The notes: a model not told the origin generated them from the letters alone. Numbered from the stretch's first letter, positions 14,463 to 21,745 are shown. The stretch: DNA of 33,282 nucleotides from Aquibacillus rhizosphaerae (GCF_030282825.1 NZ_JASTZU010000022.1:1-33282); one strand, 5' to 3'. Numbers and translations: made by a program.

Positions 14463-15865
14463 TGAAATCCCATCCGTCTGTACGAAGGGCTCATCATAAT
14501 ATTAGAAGAGGGAGATGGAACAAGAAGAAAAAGCTATATAAGCTCGCTTTTGGATTAAGTTTTGACTTAACAATTTCTATCTACGTAGGCTTGTTTACTT
14601 TGTTTGGTGGAGTGATTTTATACGATACAATTCAACAATACAGTGGATTCTTTTCAGAAATAGAGAGGTTTTTATTAAATAATTACCTAACTATTCTTCT
14701 CGTATTAATCATTCGACCTCTAATCGGAGCAGCCAACCGACCTGGAATTTTGTTTTCAAGTGCAGAATTGCAGTTGAGCTTGTTACCCTACTCCATAAAA
14801 GAGTTAATTTTGTTGTGTATGATTGAAAAATGGAAAAAAACGCTAATTATTTTATGCTCTCTAGCATTACTTCTTGGTTTGATCACGCCTTTCTCATCAT
14901 TGTTTTTACTTTCAGTCACAGCTTTAATTTTTGTTATGGATATCTTGATGACATATCCTCAATGGCGATTGTACCAATTCCCTTTTCGGAAGAAGTTCAT
15001 TTATATACTATTAGCAATTCTTATTGTTGCTATAACAAGAACAGTAGCAAGTATCTTTCATACTGACTTGTTATTAATTGTTGGCCTATGTTTATTAATA
15101 GGGATGGTTGGAATCATACTAAGAGATACACGTGGTTATGTAAATTGGACGAAAGTAGTGCAGACCAATGATCTAATCATTTGGAACATCTGGTTTATTA
15201 ATAAAATGTCAGAAATGGAAATAAAACCTCCCACAAGACAGGGATTGCTTGGTCAATTGTTTAGAAGTAAAAAAAGTAAAAAGCCGTTTCGCTATCGAGA
15301 TGGTTCCGCAATATATCGCAAGTTGTGGAAATTATATTTTATTGACCATAGAGAACAAGTAGTTCAAACAATAGGTAGCATCATAATTATATTAAGCGTA
15401 CTAAGCTTTCATGGTCCATGGTTAATCGCGATTTCAATAAGTTTGAGCATATTTTTATATGCACAAATGATAGCTGGTTTTTTTAGTGATGGATTTAGTG
15501 ATAAGTTGATATTCAGTATTCCTTGGGATTTGAATATGTGGAGAAATGCATTTTTAAAGTGGGTATTTGGTGTTGGAATTATACTGTTATTGTGTGTAAT
15601 ATTTATTTTTTTGCTCCAAGGAGACTATTTGATTTGGATACCATTTCAACTACTGCTTTATGGTAGTGTCGCGGTTTATTTCATTAGATTGCTAATCTCT
15701 GAACGAATCTCCATTTTAAAAAAACAATATAAGAAAATAACATGGAAACAAACGGTTATAACTGTACTGTTATTTTTGATAGTCATAAATAGTGTAGTAT
15801 ATCCCTGGGTTTCTATTAGTTGCCTTATTCTTGTGTTTATACAAAAACAGGCATGGTATAAATAA
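14462..15865 (+). CDS. ABC transporter permease, EcsB/YthQ-like
   Basis: A 467-residue membrane protein with a very basic cytoplasmic N-terminus (RRAHHNIRRGRWNKKKK), about ten hydrophobic segments and a central soluble loop (about 230-290). It is the partner of the preceding ATPase. The layout fits EcsB-type permeases but is longer than the roughly 400 residues I recall for EcsB, so the name stays tentative. I take ATG 14462, overlapping the ATPase stop by one base (TGATG) with AAAGAGGAGA 8 nt upstream; an in-frame TTG at 14459 would overlap by four bases. It is convergent with the methyltransferase gene. Confidence 0.72.
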   Translation: MKSHPSVRRAHHNIRRGRWNKKKKLYKLAFGLSFDLTISIYVGLFTLFGGVILYDTIQQYSGFFSEIERFLLNNYLTILLVLIIRPLIGAANRPGILFSSAELQLSLLPYSIKELILLCMIEKWKKTLIILCSLALLLGLITPFSSLFLLSVTALIFVMDILMTYPQWRLYQFPFRKKFIYILLAILIVAITRTVASIFHTDLLLIVGLCLLIGMVGIILRDTRGYVNWTKVVQTNDLIIWNIWFINKMSEMEIKPPTRQGLLGQLFRSKKSKKPFRYRDGSAIYRKLWKLYFIDHREQVVQTIGSIIIILSVLSFHGPWLIAISISLSIFLYAQMIAGFFSDGFSDKLIFSIPWDLNMWRNAFLKWVFGVGIILLLCVIFIFLLQGDYLIWIPFQLLLYGSVAVYFIRLLISERISILKKQYKKITWKQTVITVLLFLIVINSVVYPWVSISCLILVFIQKQAWYK

Positions 15866-15891
15866 AAGAAGCCATCTCTCCTTAACATGAC

Positions 15892-16500
15892 TTACTTTGT
15901 GCAAATAGCAATGCCTAAGGGATAGTGTACATTTCTGCCCTCGGGTTCAATTAAAACACCTTTTTGATAAAAGTATTCTGTCTTAGAGTAGTTGCCAAAT
16001 AGTGATTTGAATTCAAGTGGCGGTAACTGATGAACATGGAATGGAGAGCCGCAAGTTATCCCCCTTCCTTCACCAAAAGGGGTAGAAACCATCAGAATAC
16101 CACCAGGTTTTAGTAAATGAAAATAGTTATCTAGTAGGTTAGTTTCTTGCTCAATATGTTCAATAGTTTCGAAACTAACGATGCTATCAGACTGTCCAAG
16201 CAAACCGGGTACAGAAAGGTCAATCGCATCAAGCACTAGAAATGAAGATTGTGGATGATAGTAGGTACCTTTAGCATAGGTTATTATTTCAGAATCAATA
16301 TCGACTCCAATAACCTCATCTATTTGATTCTTTTTTTCTTTAGCAATCATATGTGTTCCATAGCCTGATCCGCAAGAAAGGTCCAATACACGGCCTTTTA
16401 CATAGTGGAGAGCGAATTGATACCTTGCGATATGTTCTAGTAGTAATTTATTCATTGGCTTCATCAATTCTGGAATGACGCGTTCACCAGTGTCTTTCAT
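15892..16500 (-). CDS. Class I SAM-dependent methyltransferase
   Basis: A 202-residue Rossmann-fold methyltransferase (Methyltransf_11/25 type). SAM-binding motif I is VLDLSCGSGYGTH, motif II the acidic end GVDIDSE, then DAIDL, SFETIEHIEQE and the post-motif LKPGGILMVSTP. The N-terminal TGERVIPEL start is common in a broad group of uncharacterised or polysaccharide-linked methyltransferases. The substrate is unknown. I prefer ATG 16500 (MKDTGERVIPEL); an in-frame GTG at 16512 is the alternative, but its bases overlap the best ribosome site (AAAGCGGTG). It is divergent from marR and may share its operator region. Confidence 0.82.
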   Translation of the reverse strand: MKDTGERVIPELMKPMNKLLLEHIARYQFALHYVKGRVLDLSCGSGYGTHMIAKEKKNQIDEVIGVDIDSEIITYAKGTYYHPQSSFLVLDAIDLSVPGLLGQSDSIVSFETIEHIEQETNLLDNYFHLLKPGGILMVSTPFGEGRGITCGSPFHVHQLPPLEFKSLFGNYSKTEYFYQKGVLIEPEGRNVHYPLGIAICTK

Positions 16501-16552
16501 CAAATTAAACACCGCTTTCTTATTATTTAATTATGACATAGATGATGAGTAC

Positions 16553-16575
16553 AACCAATTGTAGTATAGTTGGTT
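16553..16575. promoter_or_regulatory. Candidate MarR operator
   Basis: AACCAA (16553-16558) and TTGGTT (16570-16575) are perfect inverted half-sites 11 nt apart, in the divergent methyltransferase/marR region and touching the marR -35. The size (23 bp) suits a MarR dimer, and position suggests autorepression. Inference only. Confidence 0.45.
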
Positions 16576-16576
16576 A

Positions 16577-16605
16577 TTGACAGAAAAACTAGCTTTTAAT
16601 ATAAT
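16577..16605 (+). promoter_or_regulatory. Consensus sigma-A promoter of the marR gene
   Basis: -35 TTGACA (16577-16582) and -10 TATAAT (16600-16605) are both perfect and exactly 17 bp apart. Transcription would start near 16612. A promoter this strong next to a regulator's own inverted repeat is what autorepression predicts. Confidence 0.88.
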
Positions 16606-16638
16606 ACGTTTCAATTCAGTTGAGAGAGGGGAAATAAC

Positions 16639-17103
16639 ATGGATGACAAAAAGCAATTATACGAACAAAAAAAACAAGATCCCTCACTAAAATTATTTGT
16701 GATTTTATCCAAAGCATATCGTTCTGTAGTAGATCAAGTAGCAGCTGATATAAGAAATAAAGGACTGAATACGACTGATTTTGGTGTGTTAGAACTATTG
16801 TACCATCAAGGGGATCAACCGTTGCAAAAAATAGGGGACAAAATTTTGTTAGCAAGTGGAAGCATTACATATGTAGTCGATAAGCTGGAAAAAAAGGGTT
16901 TCTTAAAACGGGTTCCTAGTGAAAGCGATCGTCGCATAACGTATGCAGCGATTACGGAAAAGGGCGAGGAATTATTAAATGAAATTTTTCCTGATCATTG
17001 GAAACAAATTCAAGCGATTACAAATGGATTAGATAAAGAAGAAAAAGAACAGGCGATCCAATTATTGAAAAAATTAGGTATGTATGCGGAAAATTTAAAA
17101 TAG
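16639..17103 (+). CDS. MarR-family transcriptional regulator (MhqR-like)
   Basis: A 154-residue winged-helix regulator. The DNA-binding core LLASGSITYVVDKLEKKGFL, with the wing SESDRRITYAAIT, is typical. The upstream TDFGVLELLYHQGDQPLQKIG resembles what I recall of MhqR/YkoM-type repressors, which respond to quinones or related electrophiles. The family is secure; the ligand is not indicated and no quinone-detoxifying gene is adjacent. The promoter is near-perfect and overlaps an inverted repeat. The decayed repeat copy begins right at its stop codon. Confidence 0.87.
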   Translation: MDDKKQLYEQKKQDPSLKLFVILSKAYRSVVDQVAADIRNKGLNTTDFGVLELLYHQGDQPLQKIGDKILLASGSITYVVDKLEKKGFLKRVPSESDRRITYAAITEKGEELLNEIFPDHWKQIQAITNGLDKEEKEQAIQLLKKLGMYAENLK

Positions 17104-17290
17104 AAAATTCGCACTAGTATTCTTAACCTTGATGAAAAATATTATCCATTGCAATGATGCTTGAGTGGTGCTACTCCGATTTCCACGGGCAAGAACTCAG
17201 CTCGTGGGACTGCGATTACTCGCCCCTACGAAAATCGTTGCTGCTCTCTAGGATAAGTTAAAGTGCTTACCAATCTATAGAAATCCTGCA
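17104..17290. repeat. Decayed copy of the MITE-like repeat
   Basis: Starts directly after the marR stop with TTCGCACTAGTATTCTT, like the inner end of the other copies (GTCCGCACTAATCTTAG at 29869-29886, reversed). It continues with TCCGATTTCCACGGGCA and CTGCGATTACTCGCCCCTAC; the latter matches CTGCGGTTACTCGGCACACC near 6148. Ends and arms are incomplete, so it is a relic. Confidence 0.5.
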
Positions 17291-17343
17291 AGAAAAAAAC
17301 AATCCTACTAGAAAACTCTTTTTTTTAAAAAATTAGTAATTAT

Positions 17344-17389
17344 TGTGATTTTTGTCACAGAAATAAATCCCTTGAAACGATAAGATAAT
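17344..17389 (+). promoter_or_regulatory. FNR/CRP- or Rex-like palindrome with a -10, ahead of a structured RNA
   Basis: TGTGA (17344-17348), six bases and TCACA (17355-17359) match the FNR site of Bacilli exactly; read as TTGTGA-N6-TCACAG it also approaches the Rex consensus. The centre is 17351.5. TAAGAT (17381-17386) or GATAAT (17384-17389) would be the -10. With the first, transcription starts near 17393 and the palindrome is centred at -41.5, the class II FNR activation position. No good -35 is present, which fits an activator-dependent promoter. Confidence 0.6.
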
Positions 17390-17392
17390 TGT

Positions 17393-17520
17393 GAGATTGG
17401 GATGTCTCTGCTCTATATACTGATATAGGTATATGGGAACTACCTATATCGTGGAGAGTCTGGACGTACGGGTGCAGATTCTCCACTCAAGAAACGCTTA
17501 TCATAGGATAGGCGTTTTTC
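17393..17520 (+). ncRNA. Candidate structured small RNA with intrinsic terminator
   Basis: Three successive strong hairpins. H1: GATATAGGTA (17422-17431) with TACCTATATC (17441-17450), 10 perfect pairs and a 9-nt loop. H2: GTGGAGAGTCTG (17451-17462) with CAGATTCTCCAC (17475-17486), 12 pairs with one G-U and a 12-nt loop containing the self-complementary CGTACG. H3: AAACGCTTATC (17492-17502) with GATAGGCGTTT (17507-17517), a 4-nt loop and TTTTT, a terminator. H1 and H2 abut. I do not recognise it as a known riboswitch, RoxS/RsaE or 6S RNA. An 8-codon frame starts at ATG 17402 but has no spaced ribosome site. No plus-strand gene follows, which favours a free small RNA over a leader. Confidence 0.6.
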
Positions 17521-17714
17521 GGATGAATGATTATATGGAGAATATCTTCTAGTTATGGCCAAGCTACCATGGTGAAAATTACAAGTATGAGAAAAGAACC
17601 GATTTAGATACTTTGAAGTAGAGTTTCTTATGTCCTCAAGTGATTTACTACGGAAGAATTTCCTTCAGTTTTCATTGTGGTGTCATTGCTTCATAATTCA
17701 ACTAATTTGAAAAC

Positions 17715-17875
17715 TACCTGTTGAAGTCCATCCAGACTGATTCCACGAACTTAGGATTACCTCAGTCACAACAGCAAACCCTTTGCCAGACTCACCAGCC
17801 CGTGCAGCGTTAATCACAGCATAAAGCAAGAAGGTTTGTTCGATTAGGTAAGTATAAATTCCGTTTAACCAGTTT
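17715..17875 (-). pseudogene. Methyl-accepting chemotaxis protein remnant
   Basis: On the minus strand this reads AARAGESGKGFAVVTEV, the near-invariant tip of the MCP signalling hairpin (usual form EAARAGExGKGFAVVAxEVRKLAEQS), continuing as a weaker LSSWNQS. Just before it RTNLLAL appears in a neighbouring frame, as in the usual TNLLALNAAIEAAR; loss of two bases between them breaks the frame. The rest of the gene is not detectable. It lies beside an ISL3 relic, so insertion and deletion events probably destroyed the receptor gene. Confidence 0.75.
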
Positions 17876-17929
17876 TATTTATAAATGTTTATTTTTTTAG
17901 GGTATTCGGATTTTATGGTGGAAAAGGGC

Positions 17930-18783
17930 TTATAAGTCACCCTTTTCCAATTTCTTAATTAGTGTGGAAAAATCAACACCATAATTGCCTGTTATGACAT
18001 GGTCTGTTACATCATGCCAATTGAAAGTATCATATAACATAGCCTTGCTGAAAGCGCCTGAATTAAATCGTGGCTTACGTTTCTTATGAAGGTTCTCATT
18101 AAACAGTATCTTGGCTCGTAACGCTTCAAATGAGTAGCCTCTACCCACATTCGTTCAACTTGCCTAATAATGCTGTTTATGGACTCTGTATAAGCGTTGG
18201 TGAGTCTTTTATCGAAGTAGTTGAAGATTTCATCTTGCCAGTTGTCTATGGCTCTCACAAGATCTTTGAAGGAGTCTTTAGATTTGCTCGATAAACAACG
18301 TTTTCTCCAATATCTATAACGATCTCTGCCCTCGTCTGGGTTAGCCGTATCCCATATCCGGTAGAATTCTTCTTTGAGTTCATGGGCTTCTTTCAGTTCA
18401 GGGATATTACCTAACCAAGTTTCCAAAAGAAATGCGTCTCGTTCATTCAAGTCATGTTTACGTTTAAGAAGTATATATCTCTCACGCATAAGAGTACGTC
18501 TTTCGTCAATGGATATAAGGCGTTCCCAAAATGTGGAACCACAATCACGACATTTGTAACGTCTACGGTTTAATTGTAAGCCCACTCGCTTTAAACGAAT
18601 AGGCAAATCCATGATCAGTTGTTTTCGTAAACTGTGTTTATACAATTTATCAAATCCGCATTCGAGACAATGTTCGGGAGGTTTGATTGCCTCCACTTTA
18701 AACATCATATCGATTTCATTTTCTTGTGGTGGTTCTGTTGTTTTAAGGTCTGGTAGGAATAATAGGTCTGACATATTGTTCAT
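17930..18783 (-). pseudogene. ISL3-family transposase, internally deleted and frameshifted
   Basis: The N-terminal part has the ISL3 zinc finger (CLECG ... KCRDCGSTFWERL), then jumps at about residue 105 (RRTLMRERYILLKRKHDLNER) to the C-terminal half, so the helix-turn-helix and first catalytic Asp region are missing. Total length is about 280 codons against roughly 400 for the family. A second lesion near 18148 (two extra bases after the ERM codons) shifts the frame: the true continuation is MGRGYSFEALRAKI in another frame, ending at 17930. It cannot encode an active transposase. The ribosome site AAAGGA favours the ATG at 18774. It is a different lineage from the fragment at 1-320. Confidence 0.85.
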
Positions 18784-18865
18784 CCTTTATTACGCTGTGG
18801 TGTTAAGGTACCAAGTATAGATTTGAAAAGAAATCATCATTATTAAATTACTCTGACAGATAAAC

Positions 18866-19273
18866 TCATTTTACTCTTTTTAAATCGGCTTCCTTTATCG
18901 AATCACCAGTAATTTCGAAGAGGTATTCTTTGTTCGTCATTAGTTCAAGTGTAATTTCTTTCAATGGTATTCTATTTTCCTCTTTACCTATTAACACAAA
19001 TTCAAATGTTGCTTCTCCTTCTAAGTCAAAGACTTCTTGATCAATATATTCTTTTCTAAGTGTGTCTCCTTTTTTTATTTTGGAACCATCAGCATTACTT
19101 ATACCGCCTGTAATTTTATAAATGCTGATTTCAATCGAGTAAAAATCAAAATTAGCATTATTTGTTATACTTAAAATCATGTTATTCTTATTTGGTTCCA
19201 TAGAATTATCCGTACAAGCCGATAAAAACATAACTATCAAAAATGAAATTGATAAAAGTAACGATTTCTTCAT
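18866..19273 (-). CDS. Hypothetical lipoprotein (135 aa)
   Basis: Signal peptide 1-19 with lipobox FLSAC (Cys20), followed by a mainly beta domain: MILSITNNANFDFYSIEISIY near the start and alternating hydrophobic strands to the end. I recognise no family; the layout suggests a small immunoglobulin-like surface domain. An AAGGGG ribosome site lies 12 nt before the ATG, rather far. It follows the XRE gene by 38 bp on the same strand, so it may be the last gene of that operon. Confidence 0.65.
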   Translation of the reverse strand: MKKSLLLSISFLIVMFLSACTDNSMEPNKNNMILSITNNANFDFYSIEISIYKITGGISNADGSKIKKGDTLRKEYIDQEVFDLEGEATFEFVLIGKEENRIPLKEITLELMTNKEYLFEITGDSIKEADLKRVK

Positions 19274-19311
19274 AAATTCTCAACCCCTTATTAAATTAAT
19301 TATTTGATTAT

Positions 19312-19533
19312 TTATTCTTGGGTATCTTTATCACTTTGATATTCAAGAATATCCCCAGGGTGACAATCCAAAGCCTTACAAATAGCATCTAAAGTTGATA
19401 ATCGAATCGCTTTTGCTTTTCCATTTTTCAAAATAGAAATGTTAGCCATAGTGATTCCAACTCTTTCGGATAGTTCTGTTACACTCATTTTTCTTTTCGC
19501 TAACATCACATCAATATTGATTATAATTGCCAC
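19312..19533 (-). CDS. XRE-family regulator, YozG-like
   Basis: A 73-residue stand-alone helix-turn-helix: MAIIINIDVMLAKRKMSV, then TELSERVGITMANISILKNG (HTH) and a conserved tail CKALDCHPGDILEY. This matches YozG-type Cro/C1 regulators, which travel with DUF2975 membrane proteins as here. I choose GTG 19533 because GAGGTGA (plus-strand 19539-19545) is 5 nt upstream; the in-frame GTG at 19542 lies inside that site. The upstream stop codon overlaps the ribosome site, so the pair is translationally coupled. It probably controls its own operon through the palindrome at 20063-20089. Confidence 0.87.
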   Translation of the reverse strand: MAIIINIDVMLAKRKMSVTELSERVGITMANISILKNGKAKAIRLSTLDAICKALDCHPGDILEYQSDKDTQE

Positions 19534-19543
19534 TGTGTTCACC

Positions 19544-20020
19544 TCAGACCGTTAAATCATTTTCCGATTTTATATCTAAAGCATTTTTTAATAATTTCTG
19601 AAGAACCGCAGTGAAAACTGCAATAACAGCAGAAGTAAAAATTATTGTAAATCCGATAACTGCTATTCCTGGTTGGGAAGCGTTTTGTGAAATAAGAAAG
19701 ATAATCCCTATAACATATAAGATACTGATCGTAACTGCACAGTATTTTATATATTTTAAAGCCTTTACAGACAATTCCGAGAAAGCATTATTATTATCAA
19801 TGTAATTTAAAAGTTTTAAAGCCTGATACAGGGCAATGAAAAATGGGATTGCTGTTATATATAGCCCGATTAAAATGGGATATTGCAAATAAGCAAACTC
19901 GGGATACATTTCTGCGGTATAATTTGCTAACCAAGGCAACAAAAATACACACAAAGCAAGTACCGTAATCCCAATAAGAAAAACAGCTACCTTTAAAAAG
20001 AGCGTTGTTCCCCGTTCCAT
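19544..20020 (-). CDS. DUF2975 membrane protein (YoaS-like)
   Basis: A 158-residue protein with four hydrophobic segments and a short positive C-terminus, starting MERGTTLFLKVAVF, a typical DUF2975 start. The central YQALKLLNYIDNNNAFSELS is the conserved loop of the family. Function is unknown; the constant pairing with a YozG-like regulator suggests the membrane protein signals to it or modulates it. ATG 20020 has GAGGTG 6 nt upstream; an in-frame GTG at 20029 falls inside that site. Confidence 0.85.
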   Translation of the reverse strand: MERGTTLFLKVAVFLIGITVLALCVFLLPWLANYTAEMYPEFAYLQYPILIGLYITAIPFFIALYQALKLLNYIDNNNAFSELSVKALKYIKYCAVTISILYVIGIIFLISQNASQPGIAVIGFTIIFTSAVIAVFTAVLQKLLKNALDIKSENDLTV

Positions 20021-20062
20021 AAAAAGCACCTCACTTATTTATCGTTATTATTATCCTAATAC

Positions 20063-20089
20063 ATAATTTATTGTATTACAATAAATTAT
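20063..20089. promoter_or_regulatory. Perfect 27-bp palindrome, candidate operator of the DUF2975-XRE operon
   Basis: ATAATTTATTGTA (20063-20075), a central T, and TACAATAAATTAT (20077-20089): 13 perfect pairs. Related half-sites (TAATACA at 20058, TGTATTA near 20105) flank it. On the minus strand TTGTAA and TAGGAT, 17 bp apart, would make a promoter overlapping it. Position and symmetry fit an autoregulated XRE operator. Confidence 0.55.
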
Positions 20090-20135
20090 TGTTATTAATT
20101 AATGTATTATTGTTGTTTTAATAATATATTTTTTT

Positions 20136-20169
20136 TAAAAAAAGCATCTCTTTTTAGACAGAGATGCTT
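20136..20169 (-). terminator. Minus-strand terminator with no recognised gene upstream
   Basis: AAGCATCTCT (20142-20151) and AGAGATGCTT (20160-20169) form a 10-bp perfect stem; on the minus strand it is followed by TTTTT. A transcript entering from the right is implied, but no minus-strand gene is seen before the glutaredoxin-like gene. Confidence 0.65.
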
Positions 20170-20511
20170 CGATAAATATTCAGTGGGGTGTTTATCAAAT
20201 TCCTCCATACAATAATTCGAATACCTAATACAGTCATAACAATAAGTTTCTTTTTTTCAGTATGTCGTGACACTCTTACAAGGCATTGCAAAATTCATTT
20301 GCAACACTCTTGTTAGTTAGAATATTTTAATTTCCCCATAACATATCACTCAACATTACACCAAATAATCCGATTTAGGCATCCATTGTTTTCAAACTCT
20401 TAAAAAGGTAATTCCACTATATATTCCGAAGACCCTTTTTTTTAAAAAAACCCAAATTGAAACGTTATCCATAAAAAGTGTGACGACATTAAAGAAAGCT
20501 TGGTATAAGAG
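20170..20511. other. AT-rich intergenic region without recognised gene
   Basis: I see no credible CDS. A minus-strand frame of about 45 codons (around 20110-20260, with Cys-rich YCYDCIRYSNYC) has no proper start and runs through the terminator at 20142-20169, so I do not call it. The region may hold a minus-strand transcript ended by that terminator. Confidence 0.4.
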
Positions 20512-20536
20512 GTTTACTAACATGTGAATCGGGTAT
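20512..20536 (+). promoter_or_regulatory. Sigma-B (general stress) promoter
   Basis: GTTTAC (20512-20517) and GGGTAT (20531-20536) are 13 bp apart, closely matching the Bacillus sigma-B consensus GTTTAA-N12-15-GGGTAT. Transcription would start near 20543, about 40 nt before the glutaredoxin-like gene. Confidence 0.7.
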
Positions 20537-20584
20537 AAAAATAATAATGAGAAAAAGGAAGAACGAAAAGGGGAGGCGACACCA

Positions 20585-20845
20585 ATGAAAAAACAAGAAG
20601 TAGTTGTCTATGTAAGTAATAATTGCGATGATTGCGAAAAAGTACTCACCTTCTTAGATAGGCTAGGGGTCCAATTTCAGTTAAAAAATGTGACAGATAA
20701 TCAAGATTACATGAGGGATTTGCAGAAACAGAAGATATATGCAACTCCAGTTGTTTTTATTGATGATTTGTCAATACTTGGTTTTCAAGAAGAAAGAATC
20801 ATGCAAGTTCTTGGATTAGGATCGACTTCATATGGAGTCCGGTAA
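20585..20845 (+). CDS. Glutaredoxin/NrdH-like redox protein
   Basis: An 86-residue thioredoxin-fold protein starting with the redox centre NNCDDCEKV (C14, C17) and carrying the cis-proline segment YATPVVF. It is probably a cytoplasmic thiol-disulfide exchanger; partner and reductant are unknown. CDDC is unusual compared with the CPYC or CxxC of standard glutaredoxins. AAAAGGGGAGG lies 10 nt upstream of the ATG. The upstream sigma-B promoter suggests induction by general stress; yppG follows 89 bp downstream. Confidence 0.82.
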   Translation: MKKQEVVVYVSNNCDDCEKVLTFLDRLGVQFQLKNVTDNQDYMRDLQKQKIYATPVVFIDDLSILGFQEERIMQVLGLGSTSYGVR

Positions 20846-20934
20846 TGATCAATTTTGTTGTAATTATTATTAACCAATTTCAGAGAAAATGCATAGGTTA
20901 ATAATATAAAAACAAAGTTGAAAGAGGTGTTCAG

Positions 20935-21324
20935 ATGTATAATCAAAGAGCGCCATTTTACCAAGGGCAAGGCTTTGATGGTAACTATTATGATCAGGCT
21001 TTTGGATATCAAAATTTTGACCCATATAATAATCAAACCGGACCAGTAACGCAAGGAAGTCCACAACCTCCATCTACACCTTATCAATATTTTGCTAAAC
21101 CACAACACCCAACTAATTGGTTTCCAGCTGCACAACCTGTACAAGGTGGACAAAGCCAGAATTGGAGTCAGACCCAAAAAGGGATAATGACTTATTTTCA
21201 AGATAAAGATGGTCAAGTTGATATTGATAAAATGTTAAGCACTGTTGGTCAAATGGCAAACACCTATCATCAAGTATCTCCAATTGTTAAGGGGATTGGT
21301 TCATTTGTAAAGGGATTTAAATAA
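20935..21324 (+). CDS. yppG: YppG-family protein
   Basis: A 129-residue protein with a low-complexity N-terminal half rich in Q, P, Y and G, then the conserved YppG signature: PYQYFAKPQHPTNWFP (about 50-65) and the C-terminal TYFQDKDGQVDIDKMLSTV with VSPIVKGIGSFVKGF. YppG-like proteins are common in Bacilli, some associated with the spore coat; the function is unknown. ATG follows AAAGAGGTG. It may be read from the stress promoter upstream of the glutaredoxin-like gene, but could have its own. Confidence 0.8.
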   Translation: MYNQRAPFYQGQGFDGNYYDQAFGYQNFDPYNNQTGPVTQGSPQPPSTPYQYFAKPQHPTNWFPAAQPVQGGQSQNWSQTQKGIMTYFQDKDGQVDIDKMLSTVGQMANTYHQVSPIVKGIGSFVKGFK

Positions 21325-21379
21325 GCTATCAAGCCACCTTATCGTATTTACGACAGGAAAAGTAAAGAAAGTATAACTA

Positions 21380-21407
21380 GGGATGGCCAGTTACAATTGG
21401 TCATCCC
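21380..21407 (+). terminator. Terminator-like hairpin after yppG
   Basis: GGGATGGCCA (21380-21389) and TGGTCATCCC (21398-21407) form 10 pairs with one G-U. There is no T-run directly after; a second hairpin (CGAC/GTCG) and a TTTA follow. It may be a weak terminator or a 3' stabilising structure. Confidence 0.5.
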
Positions 21408-21533
21408 CGACTTTAGGTCGCAAAATAACTAAGTCGTCTTTACTTTTCAACAAATATAAACAATTCTTTTTTTAATAGCTTAGAGATAGTCATTTTAATA
21501 AGATGTTGTTATTATCTTGTTTTAAAATTAATA

Positions 21534-21677
21534 TTAATCTTCAGTTGATAAAAAATCTGTAGTAACTTTATTATGACTTCTTTGCATTCTTTCTAAGATG
21601 AGTACTAAGTCCATCGTTAAGTAAAAATATTCCCTTTTCGCAACAAAGTCTATTGGAACAGAGTTAACGGTCCGATT
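21534..21677 (-). pseudogene. Possible small or broken gene (about 47 codons)
   Basis: The minus strand is open for 47 codons with a protein-like composition, including VPIDFVAKREYFYLTMDLVL and a hydrophilic end. There is no start codon with a ribosome site: the only in-frame ATG (21614) gives 26 residues, while an out-of-frame ATG at about 21682 would need a frameshift. I do not recognise the family. It may be the end of a degraded gene or a true small gene with a lesion. Confidence 0.3.
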
Positions 21678-21745
21678 CTAATCATGAGTATGTTAATTTT
21701 GGGTATCATTATTAATAGAGGAAAATATGTAAAAGGGGCATAACT

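Noticed and set aside
17402-17428. Eight-codon leader-peptide frame in the candidate small RNA
   Set aside because: No ribosome site at proper spacing and no downstream gene to attenuate.
17451-17486. Group II intron domain V (because of GTACGG in the H2 loop)
   Set aside because: No AGC triad, no GNRA-type cap and no intron reading frame nearby.
20110-20260. Cys-rich minus-strand frame (YCYDCIRYSNYC ...)
   Set aside because: No start codon with ribosome site; it runs through a terminator hairpin.
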